Origin: UMGS1696 sp964430105 | Lineage (GTDB): Bacteria > Bacillota > Clostridia > Oscillospirales > CAG-272 | Length of the DNA stretch: 64,000 bases | Direction: 5' to 3' | NCBI GenBank assembly: GCA_964430105.1 | Contig: CAYSEF010000002.1 | Span: forward strand, 1-64,000 | Translations under genes and position numbers: made by a program | Notes under the pieces: model-generated | Database searches by the model: none | Told to the model about the DNA's origin: nothing | Seen by the model: only the letters and a program-made list of their open reading frames with translations | In this document: positions 17,176 to 26,640 of the stretch, one piece after another | Position numbering within the stretch: the first letter of the stretch is position 1 | Layout: the number at the start of each line of letters is the position of its first letter

Positions 17176-17238
17176 AAAAAAAGGAGACGTTTATCCTTCT
17201 CAATGATGAGAATGATAGGAACGTCTCCTTTAATTTTT
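17176..17238. terminator. Bidirectional terminator
   Basis: AAAAAAAGGAGACGTT pairs with AACGTCTCCTTTAATTTTT around an inner stem (TTCTCAATGATGAGAA). It serves both the plus-strand EEP gene and the minus-strand glycosyltransferase, whose stop overlaps it. The 130 bp between the EEP gene and the hairpin hold nothing else I can identify. Confidence 0.9.
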
Positions 17239-18370
17239 ACTGTTTTTTAGTTATTTTTCTTTCTACAGAAGCTTCGTAAAGTGCTTCAAGCTGTCTTGTC
17301 ATGACTTTTGCTGTGAATTTTTCCTCGTACATACGTCTTGCGCCAATTTTCAGCTTCGCCATTTCATCAGGTGCTTCTATGAGCCGAATTATCTCTTTTG
17401 CCATTGCTGATGAATCCTTTTCAGGCACAAGATATCCGTTAATTCCTTCGGTTATCATGTATGGATTACCACCATAGGTTGTTGCAATCGCAGGAACACC
17501 AACACTCATGCCCTCGGAAAGAGCAAGACAGGATGTTTCAGTTCCCCATGAACAGTTGAGATTCAAGTCAAGAATATTATAATACGGTGCGACATCGTGC
17601 AGGAAGCCTGTGAAGATGACCTTGTCTGCAATTCCAAGCGTTTTAGCCTGCTCTTTAAGCTCTTTTTCACACGACCCGCCACCCATAATCAGAAAAATCG
17701 TGTCAGGATGCTTCTCAATGACCTCTTTTGCAGATTCAAGAAGGTACGAATGACCCTTATACGGTTCAAGACGTGCTGAAATTCCGCAGACAAACGCAGA
17801 TTTTTCTATACCAAGCGAATTTTTCAGCTCGTTTTGCTCATCAACTGACGTTTTTCTTACTTCATCAACGCCATTGATTATGACTGTTATCTTTTTGGGA
17901 TCAACGCCTGTATCAACAAGATTTTCTTTCGCAGCCTCTGCAACTGCAACGATATCAGTAGCAAGTGTGTTATTGATAAGTCCGTTAATTTGCTTTCCCG
18001 GAAATGTCGTGAGCTTTTTTGGCTGTGGAAACGCAGAATGGCGTGTGTAGAATCGCACCGGAGTACCACAGAGAAATGCCGCAAGCTTTCCTGAAAACGC
18101 CGAATGTGTATGAACTATATCCGGTTTTTCACGCTTCAGAATATCGCATATTTCTCGCATTGCTTTCATATCAAAGCTCTTATCACGACCGTGTTCAGTT
18201 TCGATAACTTCCCAACCCTCGTTTTCAATGTACGGTTTCAATTCAGAATCTCGTGGAAGCACCACCTTGCCACAGAATTTTGTTCTGTCAAAATTGTGCA
18301 GATAATTCACAAGAAGCCGTCCTGCACCACCGATATTCGTGTCGGAAAGAATGTTGATAACTTTAATCAT
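17237..18370 (-). CDS. GT4 family glycosyltransferase
   Basis: A 377-residue GT-B glycosyltransferase. N-terminal domain: INILSDTNIGGAGRLL (Gly-rich acceptor/donor loop) and PDIVHTHSAFSGK. C-terminal donor domain: GISARLEPYKGHSYLLES, FLIMGGGSCEKEL, VIFTGFLHDVAPYY, and the EX7E motif in WGTETSCLALSEGMSVGVP, where the first Glu binds the nucleotide sugar. No membrane helix is visible. The start at 18370 is set by GGAGG six bases upstream, inside the tail of murJ, so the genes are coupled. Next to murJ it may act on envelope glycolipids or polysaccharide; that is inference. Confidence 0.9.
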   Translation of the reverse strand: MIKVINILSDTNIGGAGRLLVNYLHNFDRTKFCGKVVLPRDSELKPYIENEGWEVIETEHGRDKSFDMKAMREICDILKREKPDIVHTHSAFSGKLAAFLCGTPVRFYTRHSAFPQPKKLTTFPGKQINGLINNTLATDIVAVAEAAKENLVDTGVDPKKITVIINGVDEVRKTSVDEQNELKNSLGIEKSAFVCGISARLEPYKGHSYLLESAKEVIEKHPDTIFLIMGGGSCEKELKEQAKTLGIADKVIFTGFLHDVAPYYNILDLNLNCSWGTETSCLALSEGMSVGVPAIATTYGGNPYMITEGINGYLVPEKDSSAMAKEIIRLIEAPDEMAKLKIGARRMYEEKFTAKVMTRQLEALYEASVERKITKKQ

Positions 18371-18371
18371 G

Positions 18372-19910
18372 TTAAGCCTCCGTTTTTCTGCACAATACAT
18401 TGATTATTCCACGCATTTCTTCACTTTTCATTATCGTAACAAGCAACGCATAGACAACAACACCTACAGCCACCGATATTGCAAACGATATTATACGTCC
18501 CATATCAGCTACAGCTCCGTAAACTGCATACACCACTACACCCATACAAATTGCTGATATAATTGATTTTGCTATATCAAAAATATCTTTACGGGTAGGA
18601 GAAATGAGCTTTTTCCGGCAGGCAAAGATGAGATTAAATGCCATATTCACAAGTGCGGACAATCCTGAAAGAAGTGCGATACCACCGACACCAAGCTGAT
18701 CGTGAAGCAAAGCAAGAAGTGCAACATTAAACACCATCGAACAAAGTGCTGATATCATAGGTACCTTCGTTTGCTCTATCGCGAAAAATGCCTTTGTCAA
18801 AACCTCGCATATACCTGCAAAAATCATTCCTACTGCATAAAAACGAAGTGCTTCGCTTGTTATTGCAGTATCGGATGCGGTAAACACTCCACGTTCGTAA
18901 ATTATAGCAATAAAAGGCTCTGCAAGAACCATCACGCCCACCGAAATAGGCGCAAGGATAAAAGTAAGCACCTTGACAGACAGCTTAGTAAGTCTATCGC
19001 TTTCTGCGGAATTTCCTTCAGCGGCAGCACGAGAAAACAACGGAAAAAGCAAATTCGTTGCCACAAAAGAGAAAACTCCAACGATTATAACATACAGTCG
19101 ATTTGAATATCCAAGTGCATTGATAGCTCTGCCATCCTCTATAGACGATGCAAGTCGAGTATTGATAAGATTGCACACAGGTGTTACCCATGTTGAAAGC
19201 AAAATCGGCAAGGTATTTTTCGCAGCACGCTTGATTTCAGGCGTGTTTATCGGTGAAAGAAGCTTATATCTGAATCCACGCTTTAATACAGACGGAATTT
19301 GAACAACAGCTTGTGCAGCCCAGCCAATGAGCATTGCAACTGAAAGTCCGCGAACACCAAATCTATCAGAAAGAAACAGCAAATATCCGACCATTATCAA
19401 ATTTGAAACAAGGCTGATAACGGCGGGAATATTGTATTCACCCTCCGATTGAAGAAATCCGACAAACGTAAACGCTAACCCAACGCAAATCACCATAGGA
19501 AAGACGATACGAGTAAGCTCTACTGCAAGTGTCTTTGTAGATTCGGCAAGACCGGGTGCGATAAATTCAACCAAGGTCGGTGCAAAAGCTACTCCGATAA
19601 CTGTCAGCGTTACGGTAATGAGCAATATCAGATTCAAATATGAATAAGCGAAATCAAGTGCAGATTTTTTATCTTTCTTTATCGATATTGAGTTGTAAAT
19701 CGGGATAAATGCAGACGTTACCACACCGCCAAGCACAAAATCGAATATTGTAACAGGCAGCTTAGATGCAGTTTCATAAGCGACAGCAGCCTCTGTTGTG
19801 CCGAAATTTGAGCCTATCATAATATCTCTGAGAAGTCCCACAACCTTCGAGAGAAGTATGATAATTCCCATAAGTGCAGCTGAGGAGGCGAGAGATTTTT
19901 GTTTTTTCAT
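18372..19910 (-). CDS. murJ: Lipid II flippase MurJ
   Basis: A 512-residue polytopic MOP-superfamily protein (MviN/MurJ) with about 14 hydrophobic segments. Family marks: SKVVGLLRDIMIGSNFG near the N-terminus, with Arg28 in the central cavity, FDFVLGGVVTSAFIPIYN, and EGEYNIPAVISLVSN. MurJ moves lipid II across the membrane for peptidoglycan synthesis. The SD before the ATG is weak. It lies 26 bp after the rlmI-type gene and 1 bp before the glycosyltransferase stop/start overlap. An oligosaccharide flippase is the alternative, but the MviN motifs are clear. Confidence 0.92.
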   Translation of the reverse strand: MKKQKSLASSAALMGIIILLSKVVGLLRDIMIGSNFGTTEAAVAYETASKLPVTIFDFVLGGVVTSAFIPIYNSISIKKDKKSALDFAYSYLNLILLITVTLTVIGVAFAPTLVEFIAPGLAESTKTLAVELTRIVFPMVICVGLAFTFVGFLQSEGEYNIPAVISLVSNLIMVGYLLFLSDRFGVRGLSVAMLIGWAAQAVVQIPSVLKRGFRYKLLSPINTPEIKRAAKNTLPILLSTWVTPVCNLINTRLASSIEDGRAINALGYSNRLYVIIVGVFSFVATNLLFPLFSRAAAEGNSAESDRLTKLSVKVLTFILAPISVGVMVLAEPFIAIIYERGVFTASDTAITSEALRFYAVGMIFAGICEVLTKAFFAIEQTKVPMISALCSMVFNVALLALLHDQLGVGGIALLSGLSALVNMAFNLIFACRKKLISPTRKDIFDIAKSIISAICMGVVVYAVYGAVADMGRIISFAISVAVGVVVYALLVTIMKSEEMRGIINVLCRKTEA

Positions 19911-19936
19911 TGTTTTTCTGACCGTCCGAACAGCTT

Positions 19937-21175
19937 TTAGACTACCTGGAATAAATAGAATTTCAGATAATCTGTTTCGGGAATGTTTCGCATTATAGGA
20001 TGATCGGGAGATTGTGCCCGTGCTTCGATCTGTCTTAGCGATACACCTGCATCCTTTGCAGCCTCGTCAAGCATTTTACGGAACAATTCGTCACGCATGA
20101 AGTGAGAACAGCTACAGGTTGCAAGGTATCCTCCTCGTGGCAGACAGCGCATTGCACGGTAATTTATATCCTTATAACCACGATACGCATCTTTTACAGT
20201 TGAGGAAGATTTTGTAAACGCAGGCGGATCAAGGATGATATAATCGTAATCGTGACGCTTTTCGTTGACCATTTTCGTGAGAAGCTCGAAAACATCGGCA
20301 CAAAGGAATTCCATTCTATCCTCAAATCCGTTAAGTGAAGCATTTTTCTTTGTCTGCTCGATAGCACTTGCAGAAATATCAACAGCTGTAACTTGTTCGG
20401 CACCGCCATTTACGCAGTTAAGTGCAAATGCACCTGTGTGAGTGAAGCAATCGAGAACACGTCTGCCTTTTGCCAATTTTGCTGCTGCAAGACGATTATA
20501 TTTTTGGTCGAGGAAGAAGCCTGTTTTCTGGCCATTAAAAATATCCACATCGTATGCAATGCCGTTTTCACGAATAGTAACATGACCGTCAGCCGGTTTA
20601 TCAGGGAAGCTTTCTCCCATCCACCAACCTGTGTAGCATTCCATTCCTTCAAGTGTGCGAATGTTCACATCATTACGTTCATACACGCCACGCACAGTTA
20701 CACCGTATTCCGGCAAAAGCTCACACAGCATTGTAAACAGCTTATCCTTGACCTTTTCAGTACCGAGAGAAAGAGTCTGGGTGACAAGAATATCTTCAAA
20801 CAGATCGACAGTCAGCCCCGGGAATTGATCGCTTTCGCCAAAGATCAGTCTTGAGCATGAAAAATCGTATCCCATGACAGTTTTGCGATAATCAAGTGCA
20901 TACTTTATACGACGACGGTAAAAATCGTCATCAAAGTTGTCGTTAGCATTAGTAGATATGATTCTCACACGAATTTTTGAGTTTGAATTATAATATCCGG
21001 TGCCAATGAACTTTGCTTTTCCACCGTTTTTCGGCTCTGAATAAACATGAACAAGTTCACCGTTTTCTGCAGCTCCGTCCATACGCACTACTTCACCCTC
21101 AAATACCCAAGGATGCCCTGTTTTCGCATGACGTACACCTTTTTCAGTGATAAATATAGTTGGAAGTTGTAACAT
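19937..21175 (-). CDS. Class I rRNA methyltransferase, RlmI/RlmK type with PUA domain
   Basis: A 412-residue protein with an N-terminal PUA domain (RHAKTGHPWVFEGEV, FIGTGYYNSNSKIRVR), then an RlmI-type linker (FSCSRLIFGESDQFPGLTVD in part: LIFGESDQFPGL) and a Rossmann methyltransferase: RRVLDCFTHTGAFAL (SAM loop), VTAVDISASAIEQ, YIILDPPAFTKSS, and LATCSCSHFM with the catalytic-type Cys. Family members make m5C in 23S rRNA. The ATG follows AAAGGAAA. It sits 94 bp downstream of valS and is probably cotranscribed through a small hairpin. Confidence 0.9.
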   Translation of the reverse strand: MLQLPTIFITEKGVRHAKTGHPWVFEGEVVRMDGAAENGELVHVYSEPKNGGKAKFIGTGYYNSNSKIRVRIISTNANDNFDDDFYRRRIKYALDYRKTVMGYDFSCSRLIFGESDQFPGLTVDLFEDILVTQTLSLGTEKVKDKLFTMLCELLPEYGVTVRGVYERNDVNIRTLEGMECYTGWWMGESFPDKPADGHVTIRENGIAYDVDIFNGQKTGFFLDQKYNRLAAAKLAKGRRVLDCFTHTGAFALNCVNGGAEQVTAVDISASAIEQTKKNASLNGFEDRMEFLCADVFELLTKMVNEKRHDYDYIILDPPAFTKSSSTVKDAYRGYKDINYRAMRCLPRGGYLATCSCSHFMRDELFRKMLDEAAKDAGVSLRQIEARAQSPDHPIMRNIPETDYLKFYLFQVV

Positions 21176-21202
21176 AGTGTTTCCTTTTGATTATAAAGCT
21201 AA

Positions 21203-21232
21203 TCCGGCAAATCAAAATAATAATTTGCCGGA
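21203..21232 (-). other. Stem-loop between valS and the methyltransferase gene
   Basis: TCCGGCAAAT pairs perfectly with ATTTGCCGGA across a 10-nt A/T loop. On the minus strand only a weak T-rich tail follows (TTAGCTTTAT), so it could be a leaky terminator or an RNA processing site that sets the ratio of valS to downstream genes. Confidence 0.55.
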
Positions 21233-21269
21233 CAGATATACAAATTATGAAAAGTAAAGTTAGTCTGAA

Positions 21270-23888
21270 TTAGCCCAGCTTTTCAATAGCTGCAATAATG
21301 CTTTCTTTCTTTTCCTTATATTTTTCAAGCTTCTGACGTTCAGCATCAACTACAGCAGCAGGAGCACGTCCTACAAAGCCTTCGTTGGAGAGCTTTCCTT
21401 CAGCACGCTTGATTTCGGATTCAACAGTTTTAAGCTCACCCTCAAGTCTCTTGCGTTCTGCTTCAAAGTCAACCATATCTGCAAGCGGAATATGGATAGT
21501 CGCAGAGTCTGTAATGATTCTTACCGCTGTATCATCGTCATAAGAATCGACGATTTCAACGGAGGAAGCAGATGCCATCTTTTCAAAGAAGGATGAAGAA
21601 TTTTCAAATGCTGAATTATATTTTGTTTCGATAAATACCTTAGCCTTACGAGATGGAACTACGCCCATTTCGGAACGACGTACACGAATAGCACGGATAG
21701 CATCGATAACCTTAGCCATATCAGCAGATTCTGTTGTAAATACAAGAGCCTCGCTGTATTCAGGGTAATCCTTTATCATGATGCTTCCATCTTCACCGGG
21801 CAGACCGGAGTAAATTTCTTCGGTAATGAACGGCATAAACGGATGGAGAAGCTTGAGAGTTTCACGAAGAACGTATGCAAGTACATTCTGTGCGCACTCA
21901 CCTCTTTCGCCACCTGCTGAAACGGAAGGCTTAGAAAGCTCAATATACCAGTCGCAATAGATATCCCAAACGAAATCGTAAATTGAGGACAGAGCAACAC
22001 CGATTTCGTACTTATCGAGGTTAGCTGTTACAGACTGAACTGTTTCTTCAAACTTAGTGAGAATCCACTTATCCTCTGCAGCCAGCTTATCAGCTTCCGG
22101 AAGCTTGATTTCATCTATAGTAAGGTTCATCATTACGAAACGTGCCGCATTCCACAGCTTATTCGCAAAGTTTCTTGCCGCTTCAATCTTTTCATCGGAG
22201 AAGCGCATATCGTTTCCGGGGCTATTACCTGTTGCAAGTGCAAATCTAAGCGCATCAGCACCGTATTTGTCAATAATTTCAAGTGGGTCGATACCGTTTC
22301 CGAGAGATTTTGACATTTTTCTGCCCTGAGCATCACGAACAAGACCGTGAATAAGAACTGTATCGAACGGAATCTGATCGGTATATTCGAGAGCTGAGAA
22401 AATCATTCGGGAAACCCAGAATGTGATGATATCGTAGCCTGTAACAAGTGTATTTGTCGGATAGAAATACTTCAGATCCTCTGTTTCTTCAGGCCATCCG
22501 AGTGTTGAGAAGGGCCAAAGAGCTGAGGAGAACCATGTATCAAGTGTATCGGGATCCTGAGTCATATGACCGCCACACTTCGGGCAAACCTCACAGCCAT
22601 CGGCAGAAACTACTGTATGACCGCAGGAATCGCAGTAATAAGCAGGAATTCTATGACCCCACCAAAGCTGACGTGAGATACACCAGTCCTGTGTATTTTC
22701 CATCCAGTGGAAGTAGTTTTTATCGAATCTTTCGGGAACGAACTTGATTCTGCCGTCACGAACAGCTTCAATAGCAGGCTTTGCAAGGGGTTCCATACGA
22801 ACGAACCACTGAAGACTTACCATTGGCTCAATAGTTGTACCGCAACGATAGCAAGTACCTACCTCGTGATTGAGGTCTTCGATTTCGGCAAGATATCCGC
22901 CTTCACGCAGGTCGTTTACGATAGCTTTTCTTGCTTCGTAGCGATCCATACCGGCATATTTAGGATAATTTTCGGTTATCTTTGCATCTTCTGTGAGAAC
23001 TACCTCCATAGGAAGATGACATCTGCGACCTACTTCAAAGTCGTTCGGGTCATGTGCAGGAGTTATCTTAACGCAGCCTGTACCCTTATCAAGCTGAGCG
23101 TGTTCATCAGCAACGATCGGAATTCTTCTGCCAACAAGGGGAAGAACAACATACTTGCCGATCATATCCTTATAGCGTTCGTCATTCGGGTTTACTGCAA
23201 CAGCTGTGTCACCAAGGAGAGTTTCCGGTCTTGTTGTAGCAACTTCAACATATCCGCCGCCACCAACGAGAGGATAACGGATATGCCAAAAATGACCATT
23301 CTGTTCTTCGTAATCAACTTCCGCATTAGAGATAGAAGTCTTGCAATGCGGACACCAGTTGATGATTCTTTCGCCACGATAGATAAGGCCCTTATCGTAG
23401 AGCTGAGCAAATACCTTACGAACAGCAGCGGAGCAACCTTCGTCCAAGGTAAAGCGTTCTCTTGACCAGTCGCAGGAGGAGCCCATTTTTTTGAGCTGTT
23501 CAATAATACGACCGCCATACTGCTTTTTCCAATCCCATGCACGTTCAAGGAACTTTTCACGTCCGAGGTCTTCCTTAGTCAGGCCTTCCTTACGCATTGC
23601 TTCAACAATTTTTGCTTCAGTTGCGATAGAGGCGTGGTCAGTACCGGGAAGCCAAAGTGTGCAGAAGCCCTTCATACGCTTATAGCGGATAAGGATATCC
23701 TGCAATGTATTATCAAGTGCATGACCCATATGGAGCTGACCGGTGATGTTCGGCGGGGGAATTACGATAGAATAATGCTGTTTTGAATGATCAATGGTGG
23801 GAGTAAACAGCTTCTGCTCACACCAATCATTGTAAATTCGCTCTTCAAATTCAGAAGGCGAATATGTCTTTGGCAGTTCTTTTCTCAT
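21270..23888 (-). CDS. valS: Valyl-tRNA synthetase
   Basis: An 872-residue class I synthetase. Motifs: PPPNITGQLHMGHALDN (HIGH box, about 45-60), CP1 editing domain with VEVATTRPETLLGDTAVAVNP in part (TTRPETLLGDTA), a Cys-rich insert (CDSCGHTVV...CPKCGG), DTWFSSALWP, KMSKSLGNGIDP (KMSKS loop), the anticodon-binding helical domain, and the C-terminal coiled-coil arm (about 805-870, EAERKRLEGELKTVESEIK). The ATG follows GAAAGGA. It is the first gene after a T-box leader, so it is induced by low charged tRNA-Val. Confidence 0.98.
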   Translation of the reverse strand: MRKELPKTYSPSEFEERIYNDWCEQKLFTPTIDHSKQHYSIVIPPPNITGQLHMGHALDNTLQDILIRYKRMKGFCTLWLPGTDHASIATEAKIVEAMRKEGLTKEDLGREKFLERAWDWKKQYGGRIIEQLKKMGSSCDWSRERFTLDEGCSAAVRKVFAQLYDKGLIYRGERIINWCPHCKTSISNAEVDYEEQNGHFWHIRYPLVGGGGYVEVATTRPETLLGDTAVAVNPNDERYKDMIGKYVVLPLVGRRIPIVADEHAQLDKGTGCVKITPAHDPNDFEVGRRCHLPMEVVLTEDAKITENYPKYAGMDRYEARKAIVNDLREGGYLAEIEDLNHEVGTCYRCGTTIEPMVSLQWFVRMEPLAKPAIEAVRDGRIKFVPERFDKNYFHWMENTQDWCISRQLWWGHRIPAYYCDSCGHTVVSADGCEVCPKCGGHMTQDPDTLDTWFSSALWPFSTLGWPEETEDLKYFYPTNTLVTGYDIITFWVSRMIFSALEYTDQIPFDTVLIHGLVRDAQGRKMSKSLGNGIDPLEIIDKYGADALRFALATGNSPGNDMRFSDEKIEAARNFANKLWNAARFVMMNLTIDEIKLPEADKLAAEDKWILTKFEETVQSVTANLDKYEIGVALSSIYDFVWDIYCDWYIELSKPSVSAGGERGECAQNVLAYVLRETLKLLHPFMPFITEEIYSGLPGEDGSIMIKDYPEYSEALVFTTESADMAKVIDAIRAIRVRRSEMGVVPSRKAKVFIETKYNSAFENSSSFFEKMASASSVEIVDSYDDDTAVRIITDSATIHIPLADMVDFEAERKRLEGELKTVESEIKRAEGKLSNEGFVGRAPAAVVDAERQKLEKYKEKKESIIAAIEKLG

Positions 23889-23956
23889 ATATAAGAAATC
23901 CTTTCGGGTGTTTTTCGTGAAAACAAAATTTTGTGTATAATAATATATTCTGGAAC

Positions 23957-24200
23957 AAAAAAACGTCCCATTTCAACTGAAACAGGACGCAAATAAGCGC
24001 GGTACCACCTGAATTTACGGAAAAACCGTACACTCAACTCCCGTAACGAGGGAAAACGCCGTATGCTATTTTAATTTGACATACGGAACTCAGGGACGAC
24101 CTTCGGAAAACTCTGCCACAGTGTTCACACCAACCACTGTTCTCTGGGCGCAGTCAACTCTCCTACTCCTTCCCGTCAATGTTTCTTTCTTATTAAGTTA
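23957..24200 (-). promoter_or_regulatory. T-box leader of valS
   Basis: Minus strand: T-box core AGGTGGTACCGCGC (24010-23997), Stem I with AGAGAACAGTGGTTGGTGTGAACACTG (parts: AGAGA, GGTTGGTGTGAAC), and GAAGGTCG on the 3' side of Stem I, which offers a GUC valine codon at 24100-24098. The exact frame of the specifier loop is less clear than in the leu leader. The terminator is CGTCC.GTTTCA..TGAAA.GGGACG (23990-23964) followed by seven Ts. Confidence 0.92.
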
Positions 24201-24206
24201 CATTAC

Positions 24207-24235
24207 ATTATAACATGAATCCAAAAGCTTGTCAA
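24207..24235 (-). promoter_or_regulatory. Consensus promoter of valS T-box transcript
   Basis: Minus strand: TTGACA (24235-24230), 17-bp spacer, TATAAT (24212-24207). Both hexamers are perfect. Confidence 0.93.
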
Positions 24236-24308
24236 GAAATTTGTCAAACAAATAATTTCTTAAACCTGTTCAAAAATTTCATCCGCAAGCTACACATGAA
24301 TCGCAACA

Positions 24309-24737
24309 TCATTGCTGTGCAAGTCTTGCCATTGCCTGTGCCTGCATCGATTCAGGAGGAAGCTGCATCAGCTCGATTTTGTTTCCGTCAGGATCGTGAG
24401 TCCAGAACTGAATGCATTTCGCCTTACCTACAACAATATCAGTGTCGATAGGTGCACCTTTTTTCTTCAAATCCTCAAAGGCAGTATTCACGTCATCCAC
24501 TTCAAGGCAAATGTGCTGGAATCCTATGATTTTATCGCCTGTTTCCTGATTTTCAACTCCATTTGGGAACAGCTCAATAAACTGCCCCGGTGCGATATAA
24601 ACGTAAACGATATACGGCTTACCGTCCGAGCCTAAAAGACGGAACGCTTCCTTGAGTCCGAGTGTTTCCGTATAGAACTTCAAGCTTTCGTCAAGATTCT
24701 TCGTGCGAATTGCAATATGTCCGAGATTTTTTATCAT
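24309..24737 (-). CDS. VOC superfamily (glyoxalase-like) protein
   Basis: A 142-residue vicinal-oxygen-chelate protein with the four usual metal-ligand positions: NLGHIAIRT (His), GQFIELFPNG (Glu), GFQHICLEVDD (His) and GNKIELMQLP (Glu). The two beta-alpha-beta3 modules span about 4-65 and 70-128. Such proteins act as lactoylglutathione lyase-like enzymes or bind antibiotics; in a Gram-positive anaerobe the thiol cofactor is uncertain. The start at 24737 is preferred because AAGG lies eight bases upstream; a GTG three codons earlier overlaps that site. It is separated from the upstream binding-protein gene by a hairpin terminator. Confidence 0.85.
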   Translation of the reverse strand: MIKNLGHIAIRTKNLDESLKFYTETLGLKEAFRLLGSDGKPYIVYVYIAPGQFIELFPNGVENQETGDKIIGFQHICLEVDDVNTAFEDLKKKGAPIDTDIVVGKAKCIQFWTHDPDGNKIELMQLPPESMQAQAMARLAQQ

Positions 24738-24764
24738 ATCTATCACCTTATTTTTATCATATTA

Positions 24765-24812
24765 ATCAGAAAACGGAGATACCGTATTAAGATATCCCCG
24801 ATTTTTCTGATC
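24765..24812 (-). terminator. Terminator of the binding-protein gene
   Basis: Minus strand: ATCAGAAAAA-CGGGGATA...TATCTCCG-TTTTCTGAT, a long dyad with a short T tract (TTTT) in the 3' arm. It lies 15 bp after the stop of the lipoprotein gene. Confidence 0.7.
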
Positions 24813-24826
24813 AATTTTAAGCTAAT

Positions 24827-26374
24827 TTATTTATCAAGGAATTTTTCAGAATTCTTGATAAGGCTTTGCAGTGTCTTTTCTGCAACCTTGTTCATCGCCT
24901 TTGCCTTTGATGAGAATGTGCCGTCATTATTCATAATCGGAGAAGCGTAAGTAGCTTCAAGGAAGTCACCAACATAGGAAGCATACGCAAGAGCGAACGC
25001 ATTACCGAAGTTATCATGGATAATATCGATCATCTGAGCAGAGGAGGAGTCACGAGTATACTTAACCTTCAGAGAGGATTCGTAGTAAACCGGAAGTACC
25101 TGCTTATAGGTTTCACGGCAGAGAACTTCAATTACAGTGGTAACGAAGTCAATGCGATCTTCGGGAACTGTAATCGGAATAAATCCAAGCTCGGAGGTAT
25201 CGTGAACGGAAGTAATATAGTTAGCCTGATTTTCGTCAAGTTTCGGATAAGGAAGTACTGCAAGACCGATATCAGCATCACGAATTGCTTCACTTTCGAG
25301 AGTACCAAGTCTTTGGTAGCCAAGGAAGAGGGACTGTCCCTGAGTGAACATTGTAACGACAGTAGCTTCATCAAATACACTGGAGCTATTATAAGGTGCA
25401 TTATATAATTCAGTGAGCTTTTCTACCATCTGAACAGAGCGTTCAGTCTGAATATTCAGTGAAGGATAGCCGTTTTCATCTCTAAGGGTATAATCAGGGT
25501 CACAGCTGATAAGGAAAGGAATCAGCGGTCCCCATGAAGTTGTCAAAATAATACCATACTGGTCGCCACCATCTGCTGTACCATCACCATTTACGTCGAT
25601 ATAGCCATTAGAAGTGAGGCTGTTGAGCTTATCAATAGTCCATTCGTTATTGATAACGGTGGTATAAACCTCTTCTGGGTCGCCGAGCTGGAGATTGGTA
25701 TACACATCCTTGTTCATGTAGAGAGCATGGGATGTACGGAGTAGGTCAATAAAGAAGTCGCCTGCGAGAGCGAATCTAAGTTCGTTACTGAGTGAGATAT
25801 CAGCCATGAAATCATCGTACCACCACGGAGCATCGTAGTCAAAGTTCTCAATGTGCGACACATTATAGAAAAGACCTTCTGAGGATATCGGAACAAGACC
25901 GAGCATATCGTTGATAATGAGGTCGTATGTAGTGTCACCTGTCTGAATAAGTGTACGAATTTCGCCGGCAGTCTTACTCCAGCTGTAATCATAGGGTTCA
26001 AATTGAAGCTTTACATCAAGTGAATCCATAACAGTAAGGTTACGGTCATACGCAGCATCAGACGCAGCATCACCTGTGTAGGTTTCCGGACCTTCGATAA
26101 GATAGGTTGAAGCAGGCATAGTTGTTGCGGCAGCATTTACGGAATTATGTACCATAAAGGTCTTGCCGTCAAACTTTACATCAGCAAATGGATCTACATA
26201 TCCTTCATAATATGGATTTTCGGTTTCTGTTGCGGTCTCCTCGTTTACGGAATCACTACTGTCCTGAGGTCCATTACCGTTATTTGTTCCATTGTTTCCA
26301 GATTCGGCACATGAAGCGAGCACGGTAGGAGTGAGCATAAGGAGCGCAAGGATAAGGGACAGAGTCTTTTTCAT
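24827..26374 (-). CDS. Solute-binding lipoprotein of the ABC locus
   Basis: A 515-residue lipoprotein: MKKTLSLILALLMLTPTVLASC signal with lipobox LASC, an Asn/Gly/Ser/Thr/Glu linker to about 52, then the binding-protein-like body (ENPYYEGYVDPF, DGKTFMVHNSVNA, APWWYDDFMADIS, LGYQRLGTLESE, HDTSELGFIPITV, SAQMIDIIHDNF). It is a same-length paralogue of 7774-9321. It follows the permease pair 26641-28721 in the same direction but has its own consensus promoter and is set apart by a terminator, as is common for binding proteins needed in excess. The ligand is unknown, most likely an oligosaccharide from the context. Lys codons are mostly AAG, pointing to high expression. Confidence 0.87.
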   Translation of the reverse strand: MKKTLSLILALLMLTPTVLASCAESGNNGTNNGNGPQDSSDSVNEETATETENPYYEGYVDPFADVKFDGKTFMVHNSVNAAATTMPASTYLIEGPETYTGDAASDAAYDRNLTVMDSLDVKLQFEPYDYSWSKTAGEIRTLIQTGDTTYDLIINDMLGLVPISSEGLFYNVSHIENFDYDAPWWYDDFMADISLSNELRFALAGDFFIDLLRTSHALYMNKDVYTNLQLGDPEEVYTTVINNEWTIDKLNSLTSNGYIDVNGDGTADGGDQYGIILTTSWGPLIPFLISCDPDYTLRDENGYPSLNIQTERSVQMVEKLTELYNAPYNSSSVFDEATVVTMFTQGQSLFLGYQRLGTLESEAIRDADIGLAVLPYPKLDENQANYITSVHDTSELGFIPITVPEDRIDFVTTVIEVLCRETYKQVLPVYYESSLKVKYTRDSSSAQMIDIIHDNFGNAFALAYASYVGDFLEATYASPIMNNDGTFSSKAKAMNKVAEKTLQSLIKNSEKFLDK

Positions 26375-26446
26375 CTTTCTTCTCCTTTTGATTAAATTTA
26401 ACGTTCAATAGTAAATATAAAACAAATTATAAATACTTGTTAACAC

Positions 26447-26475
26447 ATTATAGCACATATTCACAAGCGTGTCAA
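26447..26475 (-). promoter_or_regulatory. Consensus promoter of the binding lipoprotein gene
   Basis: Minus strand: TTGACA (26475-26470), 17-bp spacer, TATAAT (26452-26447), about 72 bp before the ATG at 26374. It lies inside the A/T-rich gap 26375-26590, which holds no gene. Confidence 0.92.
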
Positions 26476-26590
26476 TGATTTTTTTATCATTTTGTATATT
26501 TTCCACACCTTAAAATGTTCCTTTCACCCAATTATCACATTTATTAAAAGCATACGCTCTATTAGATGAAACTGTCACCCGAAAAAATAC

Positions 26591-26624
26591 AAAAAAGCCA
26601 TACCCAAAGAATTGAGCATGGCTT
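26591..26624 (-). terminator. Terminator after the second permease pair
   Basis: Minus strand: AAGCCATGCTC...GGGTATGGCTTTTTTG. The seven-bp stem AAGCCAT/ATGGCTT is followed by six Ts, 16 bp after the permease stop codon. It ends the long 39.3-26.6 kb transcript. Confidence 0.85.
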
Positions 26625-26640
26625 GATTTTGTTAACCGTA

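Noticed and set aside
22707..23465. A 252-codon open frame opposite valS
   Set aside because: Lies across the conserved catalytic and editing domains of valS on the other strand; no motif of its own.
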